This document shows, one piece after another, positions 9,933 to 19,800 of a DNA stretch of 64,000 nt. Source of the stretch: Macrophomina tecta (taxonomy: Eukaryota > Ascomycota > Dothideomycetes > Botryosphaeriales > Botryosphaeriaceae); contig JAKSGN010000002.1 of the NCBI GenBank assembly GCA_024180945.1, positions 3,658,001 to 3,722,000 of the forward strand. Direction: 5' to 3'. The notes under the pieces are model-generated. The model was given only the letters and a program-made list of their open reading frames with translations, was not told the origin of the DNA and did not search any database. Numbering within the stretch: position 1 is the stretch's first letter; the number at the start of each line of letters is the position of its first letter. A program made the position numbers and the translations under genes.

Positions 9933-12212
9933 GCGGATCGCGTTCTTCTGTTTTCACTTGTCAATATTGTTAGGAAGCAGCTTTTTCTGTGAATACTGTG
10001 TAACTGGAATGAGATGGAAAGAGCAAGAGGGAGGGTGTCATGGTGGATTGTGGTTGAGAGCTATTGAAAGAGAGGACTTCTTCTGAGATGGAAGAGTGGG
10101 ATCTTGCGGCAGCTTGAGGCAGTGTCTTGAGTTCGCAATGCTTTCCTCTTTCTTCTAACACCAATTTCTTGTACCTACTTATTTGCGCTGCTGAGCAATG
10201 CGATTTTCGGTGCCTAAAATGTTTTCTACGTCCACCCACCTGCTTCTTGTGACTGTCTCTGAATATCCCCGACAGACTAACCCATCCCCGCCCTCCTGGC
10301 GTAGTGTTTTGTTTGAAACTGTGCCTGTCCGCCTCCGCCTTTCCTCATGACAGCACGTCCATAATGCTCCCTCTGCTATACCCCCCCACAACGACGACAA
10401 CGCATCCGGCAAAACAGCAGCGAGTCTTGGCAGCAGTGCATGTAAAACCACGTTGTCCCATGACGAGTGTTTTGAGTTAAGGTTGGCTGACCCGGCCGCA
10501 CTTGGCCCCAACACTGCCTTCCCGGCAGGCCGCCTTATCGCGGACCCCGCTTATCACACAAGTTTTTCTTTTTTTTTTTTTTTTTGGCCTCTCTGCCTCT
10601 TCTGCGTTTGCCGTTCTGCGTGTTTGCTCTGGGCAGGTCGCTACGGTGGAGAATGCGGGTGCGAGGGGTTAATTGGGGCGAGTCACTCATGCTGCACTCC
10701 TTTTCACGCTCTGGGCCTCGGGCAGGGCATTCGAGCAGGAGATTGCGCGCAAGAAGCCAGACATGGGAGCAAGGCTTTTTGTCAATTCAGATTGCGATGA
10801 CGTCTAGGCCGGGAGATTGGGTTTGCCCATTCATCCAAAAATGCGCTCGACCGGCTTGCCTCCCCCGCTCGTTGTTGCACGCGCGGTCAATTTCCTTCGA
10901 CAATCTGTACAAGACGACCGTCTTCTCCGGAGCAGAGATGAAAACTGGGGAAGGGAAAGAAGGAAGGGAGGAAGTAGATGGGCCAGCCGTTCCAGCCGGA
11001 ATCCAGCCACCCGCCGCGGGCCAACCGTCTCCTGTCGATCCGGAGCAGAGCGAGAACGCACTAGGACGGAGCGGCGGGCGTTTGTCGTGGCGAGGTGGTA
11101 CAATACAAGATGTAGGTACCGTCTGGCGGTGGGGTGGGAAGGAAAAAAAAAAAGGCTTGGACGTGTCGGACTAGCGAGCGCCACTGACGGAGTGGTTGAG
11201 GTCGCGACAAAAGGAAAGGCGCGCGTGTTCGAGACCATCGTCCTCGAATCATGAAGGAGGAGTGAGCGGAGACACGCGACGATGCCATTGCTGCTTTTGA
11301 GCAGGTCATGCTGATACTTTAGCTCGGTGCCGCTTGTTCTCACCCCTTCCCCGGAGTCCCGGAGATCGCTGCATTTCACTCTTTGTACCTTTTCGTTGCT
11401 CTGGAGGCGTGAGAAACACGCCAAGCCACCAAAGCGCCCGCGGACCTGAAGGCGCGATCCCCCTCGGCCGTTCCTCTGCTGTTTCACGAGACCTTCCTCT
11501 GCCAAGAGCAAGAAGATGGCGGGAAGCGAGCGCTCGCCGCTCGCAACGGCCGTCGTACCGTCGGGCCGGTGGCCGCCGGGTCGTTGGGCGGTGCATTCGG
11601 CGTTCCAGAATGCCAATGCTGACTGCCATGCCTTGGTGCTGTTGTACGAAGGCGTGCTTCGCGTTCGCGAGAGTGTTTATTGCCGCTTGTGTGACAGATG
11701 GCGTTTCGTTTGTTTTGAGGAGATCTGGGAGAAGAGGCGCATCGACCTCCGTTATGCTGTTCCATTCACCATGCCTTTACACCGCGCAATCCAGGACGCA
11801 GTTGCACTTGGATGAGCATTTCAGTGTCCACATAAAGATAAAAAAAAAAATAGAAAAACAAGAGGCAAAAAAGAAAACAGAAAAAGCGTCATCTGGAGAC
11901 GACTCGGGAAATGTTCCTCTTTCTCCGCTCACCAGAAAGACGAATAGAGATGCGTCTCGCTCAGAGTTTTGGGAACATTCGAATACGCCTTGATGCAAAG
12001 GGCTGTCAAGCCTCTCTCTTCTGCAAGACTCAGCAGTCACAGCATAAACACCGGTAGCCTCGCGTCTCGTCTCGCGGCATCTCCGGCAAGCTCGTCTTGC
12101 TGCGCCCTTTTCTTCCCCCTTCCTCGCCACCCTCTCGTCCGATCTCGACGTATCCCACCAAGAATGCCCCACCCGGTCATCTACCCACGTCGTCCAATCC
12201 CCTTCCGCAGCC
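9933..12212. other. GC-rich intergenic, no gene supported
   Basis: Holds the AA9 3' region and then sequence with many overlapping, low-complexity arginine/serine-rich frames on both strands and no motif. Homopolymer runs: T near 10568-10586 and A near 11142-11152. A non-coding RNA or long leader is possible but nothing shows it. Confidence 0.4.
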
Positions 12213-12756
12213 TCACGTTCCCGCTCCCTCCCAGCCCCGCTCTTCTACCATCAAGGGAGACTGCACGCCTTTGAAGTCGGCTTTCTTTTTCCCCATCACG
12301 AAGTCACCCCCCACGAGACATACACACCTGCCAACGCTCCCTCCTCGGCCGTTCCTGACCCGCCGCGCCGGTAGCGAGGTCGTGGACAGCAGGGTCGAGG
12401 TCTGTTTGCTCGCCGGTCGGCCTCGCGCGATGCGCGCCGGTGGCCTTGACGCCGCGGTATCCGTGCGAGGGTGCGTTTCCAGGGTGGCGGAGCAGAGCGA
12501 CGGGATACGTGTTGTACCTATTGCGAGGTAGCCGGACCTCAACGGGCGAGCCGGGGGAGTTGGAGGGCCTTGGTGCCTTGCGGCGCGGACGTAAGTACAG
12601 ATATGGCGGGGTGGACGACGACGCGTGTCGGAGGGGTGCCTTGAGGGATGGGACGCGGCGGATGGCGTTGGCGGAGATGGGGGAGCCGGTGCTTGGAGTG
12701 AGCTTGGTAGTCTGCTTTGGAGGCTGGGTTGTGAGTGTGCTGGCCGGCGGCAGCAT
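12213..12756 (-). CDS. possible spliced hypothetical gene
   Basis: Weak candidate. An ATG at 12756 opens a frame beginning MLPPASTLTTQPPKQ that continues through SANAIRRVPSLKAPLRH, then meets a possible donor (GTACTTACG near 12598); a possible acceptor CAATAG lies about 70 bases on, followed by RYNTYPVALLRHPGN, and a second donor GTGTGT lies after RRERWQ. No domain is recognised. Amino-acid composition is rich in P, S, T and R, which GC-rich non-coding DNA also yields. Confidence 0.25.
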
Positions 12757-14395
12757 GCTGCTCTCTGCGGGTGAGGCAGAGACTCTCGAGCGGGTTCCGC
12801 CTGGCGCTCGTGAGAGGGCCGGGCGCGTGCCGTTCGCACCGCGCTCTGCAGCCAGCGCGTTTCATCGGTACGAGCGCGAGACGGGCGTGACGTCATGGAG
12901 GGGCAGGCGGGCTTCTCCCTTGATGCGCGGACAGGGTGCCTTTTTTTTTTTTTTTTTCACCCCCCGAAGGTGCTGTTGCAGCATCACGTCTTTCTTCCGG
13001 ACCCTGGCGCGTGCGCCGAGACGCATGAACCGATGCCTGATGCGAGCGGAGCGGTCCCCGTCATGGTGGGACACGAAGGCTCTCTGTTTGAACTGGCGGG
13101 GGCGCATGCAGCCCTGAAACACACGGAAGCCGTCGGGAGCTGGCGCGCGGCAAAAGGAGCGCATGCATGATGCGCGCTGCAGCTGCTGTCCAGAGAAGAC
13201 TCGAGGTCCTTCTCGGTCTGGGTTTGCGGATGGCGTGGGAACCGTCGTGGGTTGATGGAGCACCTCCTGTTACGAGGTCGTTGGAGATTACGCTTCTTTT
13301 TGGTGTTGAGCTGGGACGAACTTTCCGCTCGCATGGGTGGGGCAACTTTAAGCGGGAGATGCTTCTCATTCGGCGCACGTAGGAGGTGATACAGAGGGGA
13401 AGGGAAGCTTGAAGCTTGTCAGGTCAACTTAGAGTCCGACCAGTAGGCGTGGATTCTCGTCGTTGTGTCGCGCAAGCGCATAGATCATTGAAAACTCGTG
13501 CAAGAGCTCGAAGTTACTATACGCATGATCTCTCATCAAACCGTAGAGTCAGATACTGCGACTCATTCCGCCATCACAGCCGGACGTGCGTGTAGTCTAT
13601 ACTGCACATATTCTCTTGCAAGACGTCATCGATGTGATGATTGCTAAAGATGAATTATTGCCGCGAAAAGGGTCAAGAAAGTGATCGACGTGTTCTTTCC
13701 CGCTATGCTGGTATAGAGACCTGTGTGGGAATAGTCTTCGCAATGCAATTGATTGAAACATATCCGACTTGTTTTCGAGCAAATTAGTCAATATTGCCAA
13801 CGTATATCCTGTTAATTGTGACGATGCGTAAGAGGAATGAATGTTCCTCTAGAAGAGGATCGTCCTCGCTATTTAAATTATGACATGGAATAGGTGATAG
13901 GGTTTCAAAGTGCACTAGTCGATGGTAAGCTCTTTGCACCGTATTCTCTATAGGGCGATAGAGCATCGCTTGTGGGAGTAGCGGCGATAGGAAACGCATA
14001 GACGGAAAGGTATATGACATTCATTATCGTCGAACTCTGCGGTAACAAGTGTGTGCCAGGGTCAAAAAAAAACCCCCCAGTCCTGACTTCTTTTCGTGCA
14101 GGACTTCACTCTTCTACCTTAGAAAGTAACTAATAGCACTTGGGTGGGCACATGTTATTATTGAGCTCGACCGAATTTCATTAAGGCATGCTGTACCAGG
14201 TGTAGACAAAGAGCTGTATGCGATTCAAATAGGGCGCAGACATGAAATTGGAAAATGATGATTCCTAGGCCTTGATTTCTTCTTTGGTGCTTCTATAACC
14301 CTGGTTCCTCACGCTTATTACCATATTCTTATAGCAAAACATGTCACACTTTAGGCTTACATCCTGAACGCAAGCTCCTAAAAGAGTTAGATATT
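12757..14395. other. intergenic, 5' flank of the retrotransposon
   Basis: A T run at 12940-12957 interrupts GC-rich sequence. From about 13,400 the composition turns AT-richer up to the insertion point at 14,396. No coding frame was supported. Confidence 0.45.
14391..14395. repeat. target-site duplication, left copy (ATATT)
   Basis: ATATT directly before the 5' LTR TG, repeated directly after the 3' LTR CA at 22232-22236. Five bp is the usual Ty3/gypsy duplication length. Confidence 0.95.
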
Positions 14396-14486
14396 TGTTA
14401 CGGCGCAGCCTACACAGGACCTGGGTAAGAAGGATAAGAAGGACAAGCGGGGCGCCTACGCGCCCGCGAGAAAGATCCACCGGCAA

Positions 14487-14557
14487 GGAGTCACGTGACT
14501 CCCGGTTCAACTGTTCAGAGCCTTGGCACTCTGAACTCCTGAACTCGCGAAGTTCAG
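14487..14557 (+). promoter_or_regulatory. cluster of inverted repeats in LTR U3
   Basis: A perfect 16-bp palindrome GGAGTCACGTGACTCC (14487-14502, core CACGTG) is followed by GTTCAGAG/CTCTGAAC (14513-14520 with 14529-14536) and CTGAACT/AGTTCAG (14539-14545 with 14551-14557). These sit 60-130 bp upstream of the TATA box, where activator sites are expected. The same cluster recurs in the 3' LTR. Confidence 0.7.
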
Positions 14558-14616
14558 ACGTTCAACCGCTTGGCAGAATGAACCCATGAACTATCAGATT
14601 GTATACACTCTCCCAC

Positions 14617-14627
14617 TATTATATAAA
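14617..14627 (+). promoter_or_regulatory. LTR TATA box
   Basis: TATTATATAAA within the 5' LTR, placing the transcript start at roughly 14,645-14,660 and so the U3/R border there. An identical copy lies in the 3' LTR near 22011-22021. Confidence 0.75.
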
Positions 14628-14837
14628 CCACACTCTTTAGATAGCTTTGACCTTCGTGGTCAACTTCAATAACAATTCGCACATTGTTAGTAACACGGCC
14701 TTCGCACGCAGTGCTCAGTCTTGTCACGTGTTCGACTTGCTCTCACCCTCTTCTTGTACCCACTCAAGGAAATCCTTCGACAGGTTTTCTCCCTCTTCGG
14801 TGTTTGGATCCTTAGAGGCAGAGGCCCGCTCGTTACA

Positions 14838-14850
14838 CTTTGACCACCAT
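14838..14850 (+). other. putative primer-binding site, self-priming type
   Basis: Sequence right after the 5' LTR is CTTTGACCACCAT. It does not begin with TGG as tRNA-primed sites do. TTGACCAC at 14840-14847 is the exact complement of GTGGTCAA at 14656-14663, about 36 bases after the TATA box and so near the predicted RNA 5' end. That arrangement resembles Tf1/sushi self-priming; only 8 bases pair, fewer than the 11 in Tf1, so this is a proposal. Confidence 0.45.
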
Positions 14851-14928
14851 CCTTGCAAGGAGAGGAAGGTTCCGAGATCAAGTCTCATCGGGTAAGGTAT
14901 CACCCCCTAACGAGTTTAGGAAACAGCA

Positions 14929-16767
14929 ATGGCACCAGGATCTCAGATGGAGGTCGACCCGGTCGAGGGTCAGGTTCAGGGTGCCCAGGGGCCAGCTCAG
15001 CCCACACAGCAAACGGAGCCCACCAGAGCTGAGCTCTTGCAGCTCATCGAGGAGCTGAAGGCTCAGAACGCTCGACTGATCGAGCATACGACAAAGCGGA
15101 GCGCTACTAAGGTTAAAGTAGCGGCACCCGAGAAGTTCGATGGGGACAGGAAGAAGCTTCAATCCTTCCTCCTCCAGATGCAACGCTACCTCCAGTTCAA
15201 TCAAGCGCAATTCGACAGCGACGCCGAGGAAGTACTCTTCGCATCGACCTACCTCAGAGGAACGGCAGAGGCATGGATGGAACCATACCTTCGCGACCAC
15301 CTAGCCAACGAACACTCTCTCGAGAAGAGACGAGAAAAGACCAAGGAAATCTTCGGCACCTATACGGGATTCGCAGACAACCTTAGGGCCACTTTCAACG
15401 ATCGAGATGAAGTCCGCAAAGCCTCCAACGATATCATGACCGTTAAACAATTGGGATCTGTAGCTGTCTACGCAACCAAGTTTCAACAGCTTGCAGCCTA
15501 CCTCGAATGGTCAGACGAGACTTTCCGCGACCTCTTCTACAAAGGCCTGAAGGAAGAAGTCAAGAAGAACATGATTACCCACGAATACCCGGCCACCTTT
15601 CAAAAGATGGTAGACCTTGCGTCTCAGATCGACGGTCGCATGTACGAATGGAAAATGGGTTCCCGACAAGCCAACACCTCGAAACCTCGCCGTGAAAGAA
15701 CAACCCTCGAAGGCGGAGACGCTATGGCCCTCGACGCGGCCAACAGACAGGACTCCAAGAAGGGCAACAACAACGGTCGAAACAAGAAGCCCAAAGGACC
15801 TAACCCGAACTGGACGGACGAGCAAAAACAGCGCTACAAGGATCGACTCTGCATCACCTGCGGAAGTGACAAGCACTTCTCTCCTAAGTGCCCGCAGAAC
15901 CCTCGCAACAAGAAGGATGGAAAGCAGACCTCGAGCGCTCAACGCGAAGCATCGGTTGCATCCCGTCAAGACAATCACGATATGCTGCACTGGACAGCCT
16001 GCTACAACGATGACTGTCAGACGCACCAAAGCAGCAAGGACATATCGGGATGGTACCCCCACGAACCGCGACAATTCGGTATGATGACTAGGAACGAGGA
16101 AGTCATCGAGACCGACGATATTATCGACAGTTTCCCCTTGGACGAAGAACTGGTCAACAGCGAAACAGGAGAACTCTACGAGAGCACGACCGAAAGCGGC
16201 GATAGCGTACGGTCAGGGGACCCTCCGATGCTGTCCGATAAATGGGATACCCTCATCTCATTGGAAGTTCTTGCCGAAAGATACGGCATTAGCAAGCACT
16301 TACATGACGAATGGGGCAACCTCAGGACCATCTGGATTCCGCATCAAAGAAGCCTTGCCTTGACAGTCCTCTGGGAATGGCGCCAGAATACTCTTTGGGA
16401 AATCCGGATCGAACAAAACGGAAAGAAGTACGAACTCCCAGTAACTAAGAATACGACACTTGTCGAGCGCCACCACCAAGGAACCTCTGCGCGCGAACAG
16501 GCAGACTACGACTCCCTCCGAGAGTTAGCGAGGATTCTTTGTCGGCACGGTACGGCAACCATCCAGAATCGCACACTCCAGTGGATACCGGACGAGAAAC
16601 TCAACATGCCGACTTTCCGATACCAGGTGCGAAGGGATATAGTCTACCAGCGGAAACAGTTGCGTGCCAATAAATGGACCAACTGGAAACAAGCATACCT
16701 TCAAGTCAACGAATGGAAAGACTACATGCACAGCGAAGTCTACGGCTATCCGAAGCCAAAAAACTAG
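14929..16767 (+). CDS. gag: gag polyprotein
   Basis: 612-residue Gag. After an acidic/glutamine-rich N-terminus, the retrotransposon Gag core spans about residues 65-240 (PEKFDGDRKKLQSFL, TYLRGTAEAWMEPYL, FYKGLKEEVKKN). A basic linker precedes one CCHC zinc knuckle, CITCGSDKHFSPKC (C-x2-C-x4-H-x4-C, near nt 15850-15891), for RNA binding. About 290 residues follow the knuckle, longer than usual, including a stretch near SLEVLAERYGISKHL and a tryptophan-rich basic end; their role is unknown. The last sense codons before the TAG form the slippery site from which pol is reached. Confidence 0.93.
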   Translation: MAPGSQMEVDPVEGQVQGAQGPAQPTQQTEPTRAELLQLIEELKAQNARLIEHTTKRSATKVKVAAPEKFDGDRKKLQSFLLQMQRYLQFNQAQFDSDAEEVLFASTYLRGTAEAWMEPYLRDHLANEHSLEKRREKTKEIFGTYTGFADNLRATFNDRDEVRKASNDIMTVKQLGSVAVYATKFQQLAAYLEWSDETFRDLFYKGLKEEVKKNMITHEYPATFQKMVDLASQIDGRMYEWKMGSRQANTSKPRRERTTLEGGDAMALDAANRQDSKKGNNNGRNKKPKGPNPNWTDEQKQRYKDRLCITCGSDKHFSPKCPQNPRNKKDGKQTSSAQREASVASRQDNHDMLHWTACYNDDCQTHQSSKDISGWYPHEPRQFGMMTRNEEVIETDDIIDSFPLDEELVNSETGELYESTTESGDSVRSGDPPMLSDKWDTLISLEVLAERYGISKHLHDEWGNLRTIWIPHQRSLALTVLWEWRQNTLWEIRIEQNGKKYELPVTKNTTLVERHHQGTSAREQADYDSLRELARILCRHGTATIQNRTLQWIPDEKLNMPTFRYQVRRDIVYQRKQLRANKWTNWKQAYLQVNEWKDYMHSEVYGYPKPKN

Positions 16768-16801
16768 ACGGCCCTACGGCATTGGGATCGACCCAGGGGC
16801 C
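16758..16801 (+). promoter_or_regulatory. -1 programmed ribosomal frameshift signal
   Basis: Slippery heptamer A-AAA-AAC at 16758-16764 lies exactly in the gag reading phase (CCA AAA AAC) and is followed at once by the gag stop TAG. After a 5-base spacer comes a two-part stem: GGCCC (16770-16774) with GGGCC (16797-16801), enclosing TGGG (16783-16786) with CCCA (16792-16795). The -1 frame enters pol without a stop. X-XXY-YYZ heptamer, spacing and structure match known retroviral gag-pol sites. Confidence 0.9.
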
Positions 16802-19800
16802 ACAGTCTAGGTCCCTTCACATGGTATCACGCACATCGAATACGGAAATTCTCACCGGACCAAATCTTTGGAAACAATTCAAAACGAAAGGAACACTCAA
16901 CGGAGTGCCCATCAGGATACTGATCGACACAGGATCAAGCGGAAACTTTATACACAACGAGTTTGTGGAACAATGCAAGATCCTATACCGGAAGAAGAAA
17001 GAGCCATACCCACTCAGCGGATTCGACGGGAAAAGCTCAGTCTACGGAGAAGGCTGGGTAAAGATAGAAACGGAGGAAGCAACCCTCCAGATCAAGAACC
17101 ATCGGGAGCAGATTTCCCTCGATGTCCAAAGGATCCCCGGGCATGACATTATTCTAGGTATGCCCTGGATCCGAACACAGAAACCTATCTTCGACTTCAG
17201 CGAAGGAGACGAAATCGTCTTTCGAGAAGAGATCGACGACCTCCTACGAAAATTCGGTTTACGCATGGAAAACGGGTTAATGAACACCCTACAGCGACTC
17301 TTGTCTACTATGAATCGGGAAGTAGCCAGCGTAAGGCCCAAGAGCGGCAGCTGTGTAGGCGACTCCGATAGTGGTGTAAGTCAGAACCAGGACTGCGACG
17401 CAGAAGGCGAAGCCTCCTTGGTAAAATGCAACCCTATCGCAGGAATAAGCCCTACCGAGCGAAACGATACCCTCGAATCATCAAGAGAAGAGCAAGACTC
17501 AAACGATGGCGTAAGGCCCAGTGACGGCAACATCAACGGCAACCTTGAGGGAGGCCTAAGACAGGACCAGGACTGCAGCGTGCAAGACGCCGCCTCCTCG
17601 GTAAAATGCAGCGCCTCAAGCGGAGTAAGCCCTACCGAGTCAAGTATTCCCGAAAATCAGGTACAACATTTGTCACGAAGGACCACGCAGAGAAAGCGTA
17701 AGGCCAAGAGTAAGGCTTCGCGGAAGCAATTGGCAGCCACCGAACCTCCCGTGGACGTACAGACAATCTCAAGAGAGGCATTCAGGCGTATGCGACGCCA
17801 AGGACAACAGGTCTGCCTCATGTACATCAAACCCTCACCGGCGGTGCAACAGAGAGCACTGGCCAGGGCCCAACGGGAAAGGCCAAGGGATGAGGACTGT
17901 CCAACTCCCATCGGAGGAGACGATCCTGCGAGGATCAAGAGAGGACAACACGGTAGTTTGGAGATGTGGCAGCAACCACAAGGAACACCTCCAATCCCAG
18001 AAATGGAAACGGTACCCGACGAATATTGGGACTTAGTTGCCGTTTGCCAAGAAAGAGGAAAGGGAGACTTGCCAAAGCACCAACCGTGGGACCACGAGAT
18101 TCCGCTCAAGCCAGGAACGAAACCGGCTTATAAGCCTATCTACTCCTTATCAAAGAAGGAAATGGAGGCTTTGAAGGAATACATCGAGAAGAACCTCGAA
18201 CGAGGATACATTCGGCCATCGACGTCATCAGCCGGATATCCGATCCTCTTCGTCCCCAAGAAGAATGGCAAGTTACGCCTCTGTGTCGACTACCGACAAC
18301 TTAACGACATCACGATCAAGAACCGATACCCGCTCCCACGCATCGACGAGCTCCAGGACAAGTTAGGGAACGCAAAGTACTTTACGAAGCTGGACCTACG
18401 GGACGGTTACCACTTGGTCAGAATCAAGGAAGGGGAAGAGTGGAAGACAGCCTTCCGCACGAGACTAGGACTATACGAGTATACGGTTATGCCATTCGGG
18501 CTTACCAACGCACCAGCAACCTTTCAGAATCTCGTCAATGACACGCTGCGCGAATACTTGGATATCTTCTGCATGGCTTACCTCGACGACATCCTCATCT
18601 TTTCAGACACCCTTGAGGAACACAAGAAGCATGTCAGAAAGGTCCTAGAAACGCTTCAAGCAAAGAATCTCACTATTGCACCGGACAAGTGCTTCTGGCA
18701 TACCCAGAAAGTGGAATTCTTAGGCTTTGTCATCACCCCCGGACATGTCGGTATGGACGACTCGAAACTGGATTCCATCAGAGAATGGCCAGTACCGAAG
18801 ACGATCAAGGAAGTACAGTCCTTCCTTGGGTTCGCGAATTTCTACAGGAAGTTCATCTGGAACTATTCAAAGGTCACGGAACCTTTAACGCGACTCACTC
18901 AGAAGGAGCATGGCTTCCAATGGGGAGACGATCAGCAGCAAGCCTTCGATTCGCTGAAACGGATGTTTTGCGAAGCACCCGTCTTAGGGATATACGATCC
19001 CGACAAACCAATCGAAGTAGAAACTGACGCGTCAGGATTCGCCCTAGGAGCATGTCTCAGCCAGCCTGACGATGAAGGCAGATGGCATCCGATCGCGTTC
19101 TACTCAAGAAAGTTCACCCCAGCAGAGCTCAACTACGACACTCATGACAAGGAGCTCTTGGCTATCGTCTCAGCATTCAAGCACTGGAGACACTACCTAG
19201 AAGGAACCGACCAACAGGTGATAGTGCATTGTGACCATCAGAATCTCACGCGCTTCACCACGACCAAGGAGCTGAACCGACGACAAGTTCGCTGGTCACA
19301 AGAATTGGCATCCTACAATTTCAAGATCACACACAGAAAAGGTGTAGATAACGCCGCCGCTGACGCGCTCAGCAGAAGGGTAGACTACATGGAAGGAAGA
19401 ATCGAGCCGCAACCTGCAGTACTGCAGTGGACAAGCGATGGATCGCTCACCCTTGCCAGACAGTCTTTCCCAATGCTTCGCATCGAGTCAAACCCGTGGC
19501 ATCAGAAGATCCGAGAAGCATACGCTCAGGACTCCTTCGCGCAGGAACTTTTAGCGCTTGAGGACGACCCGCGTGTTGCTCGAGATAGAGAAGGAACGCT
19601 TCTCTTCAAAGGGTTAATCTATGTCCCGACAAGACTGCGAGAAGCACTCGTTAAAGACATGCACGTAGCACCCGCGCATGGACATCAGGGCATCGACAGG
19701 ACAACCGAGAGGATCACGCAAAACTTCTACTTTCCGGGATTACGAAAGACGGTCCAGCGTATAGTCTCGCAATGCGACCTTTGCATCCGGAGCAAAGCCG

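Larger units (their letters stand above)
14396..14837 (+). repeat. 5' LTR
   Basis: 442 bp, starting TGTTACGG and ending CTCGTTACA. Compared by eye with 21790-22231 it shows no mismatch. It holds a TATA box and several inverted repeats in the U3-like part. Confidence 0.96.
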
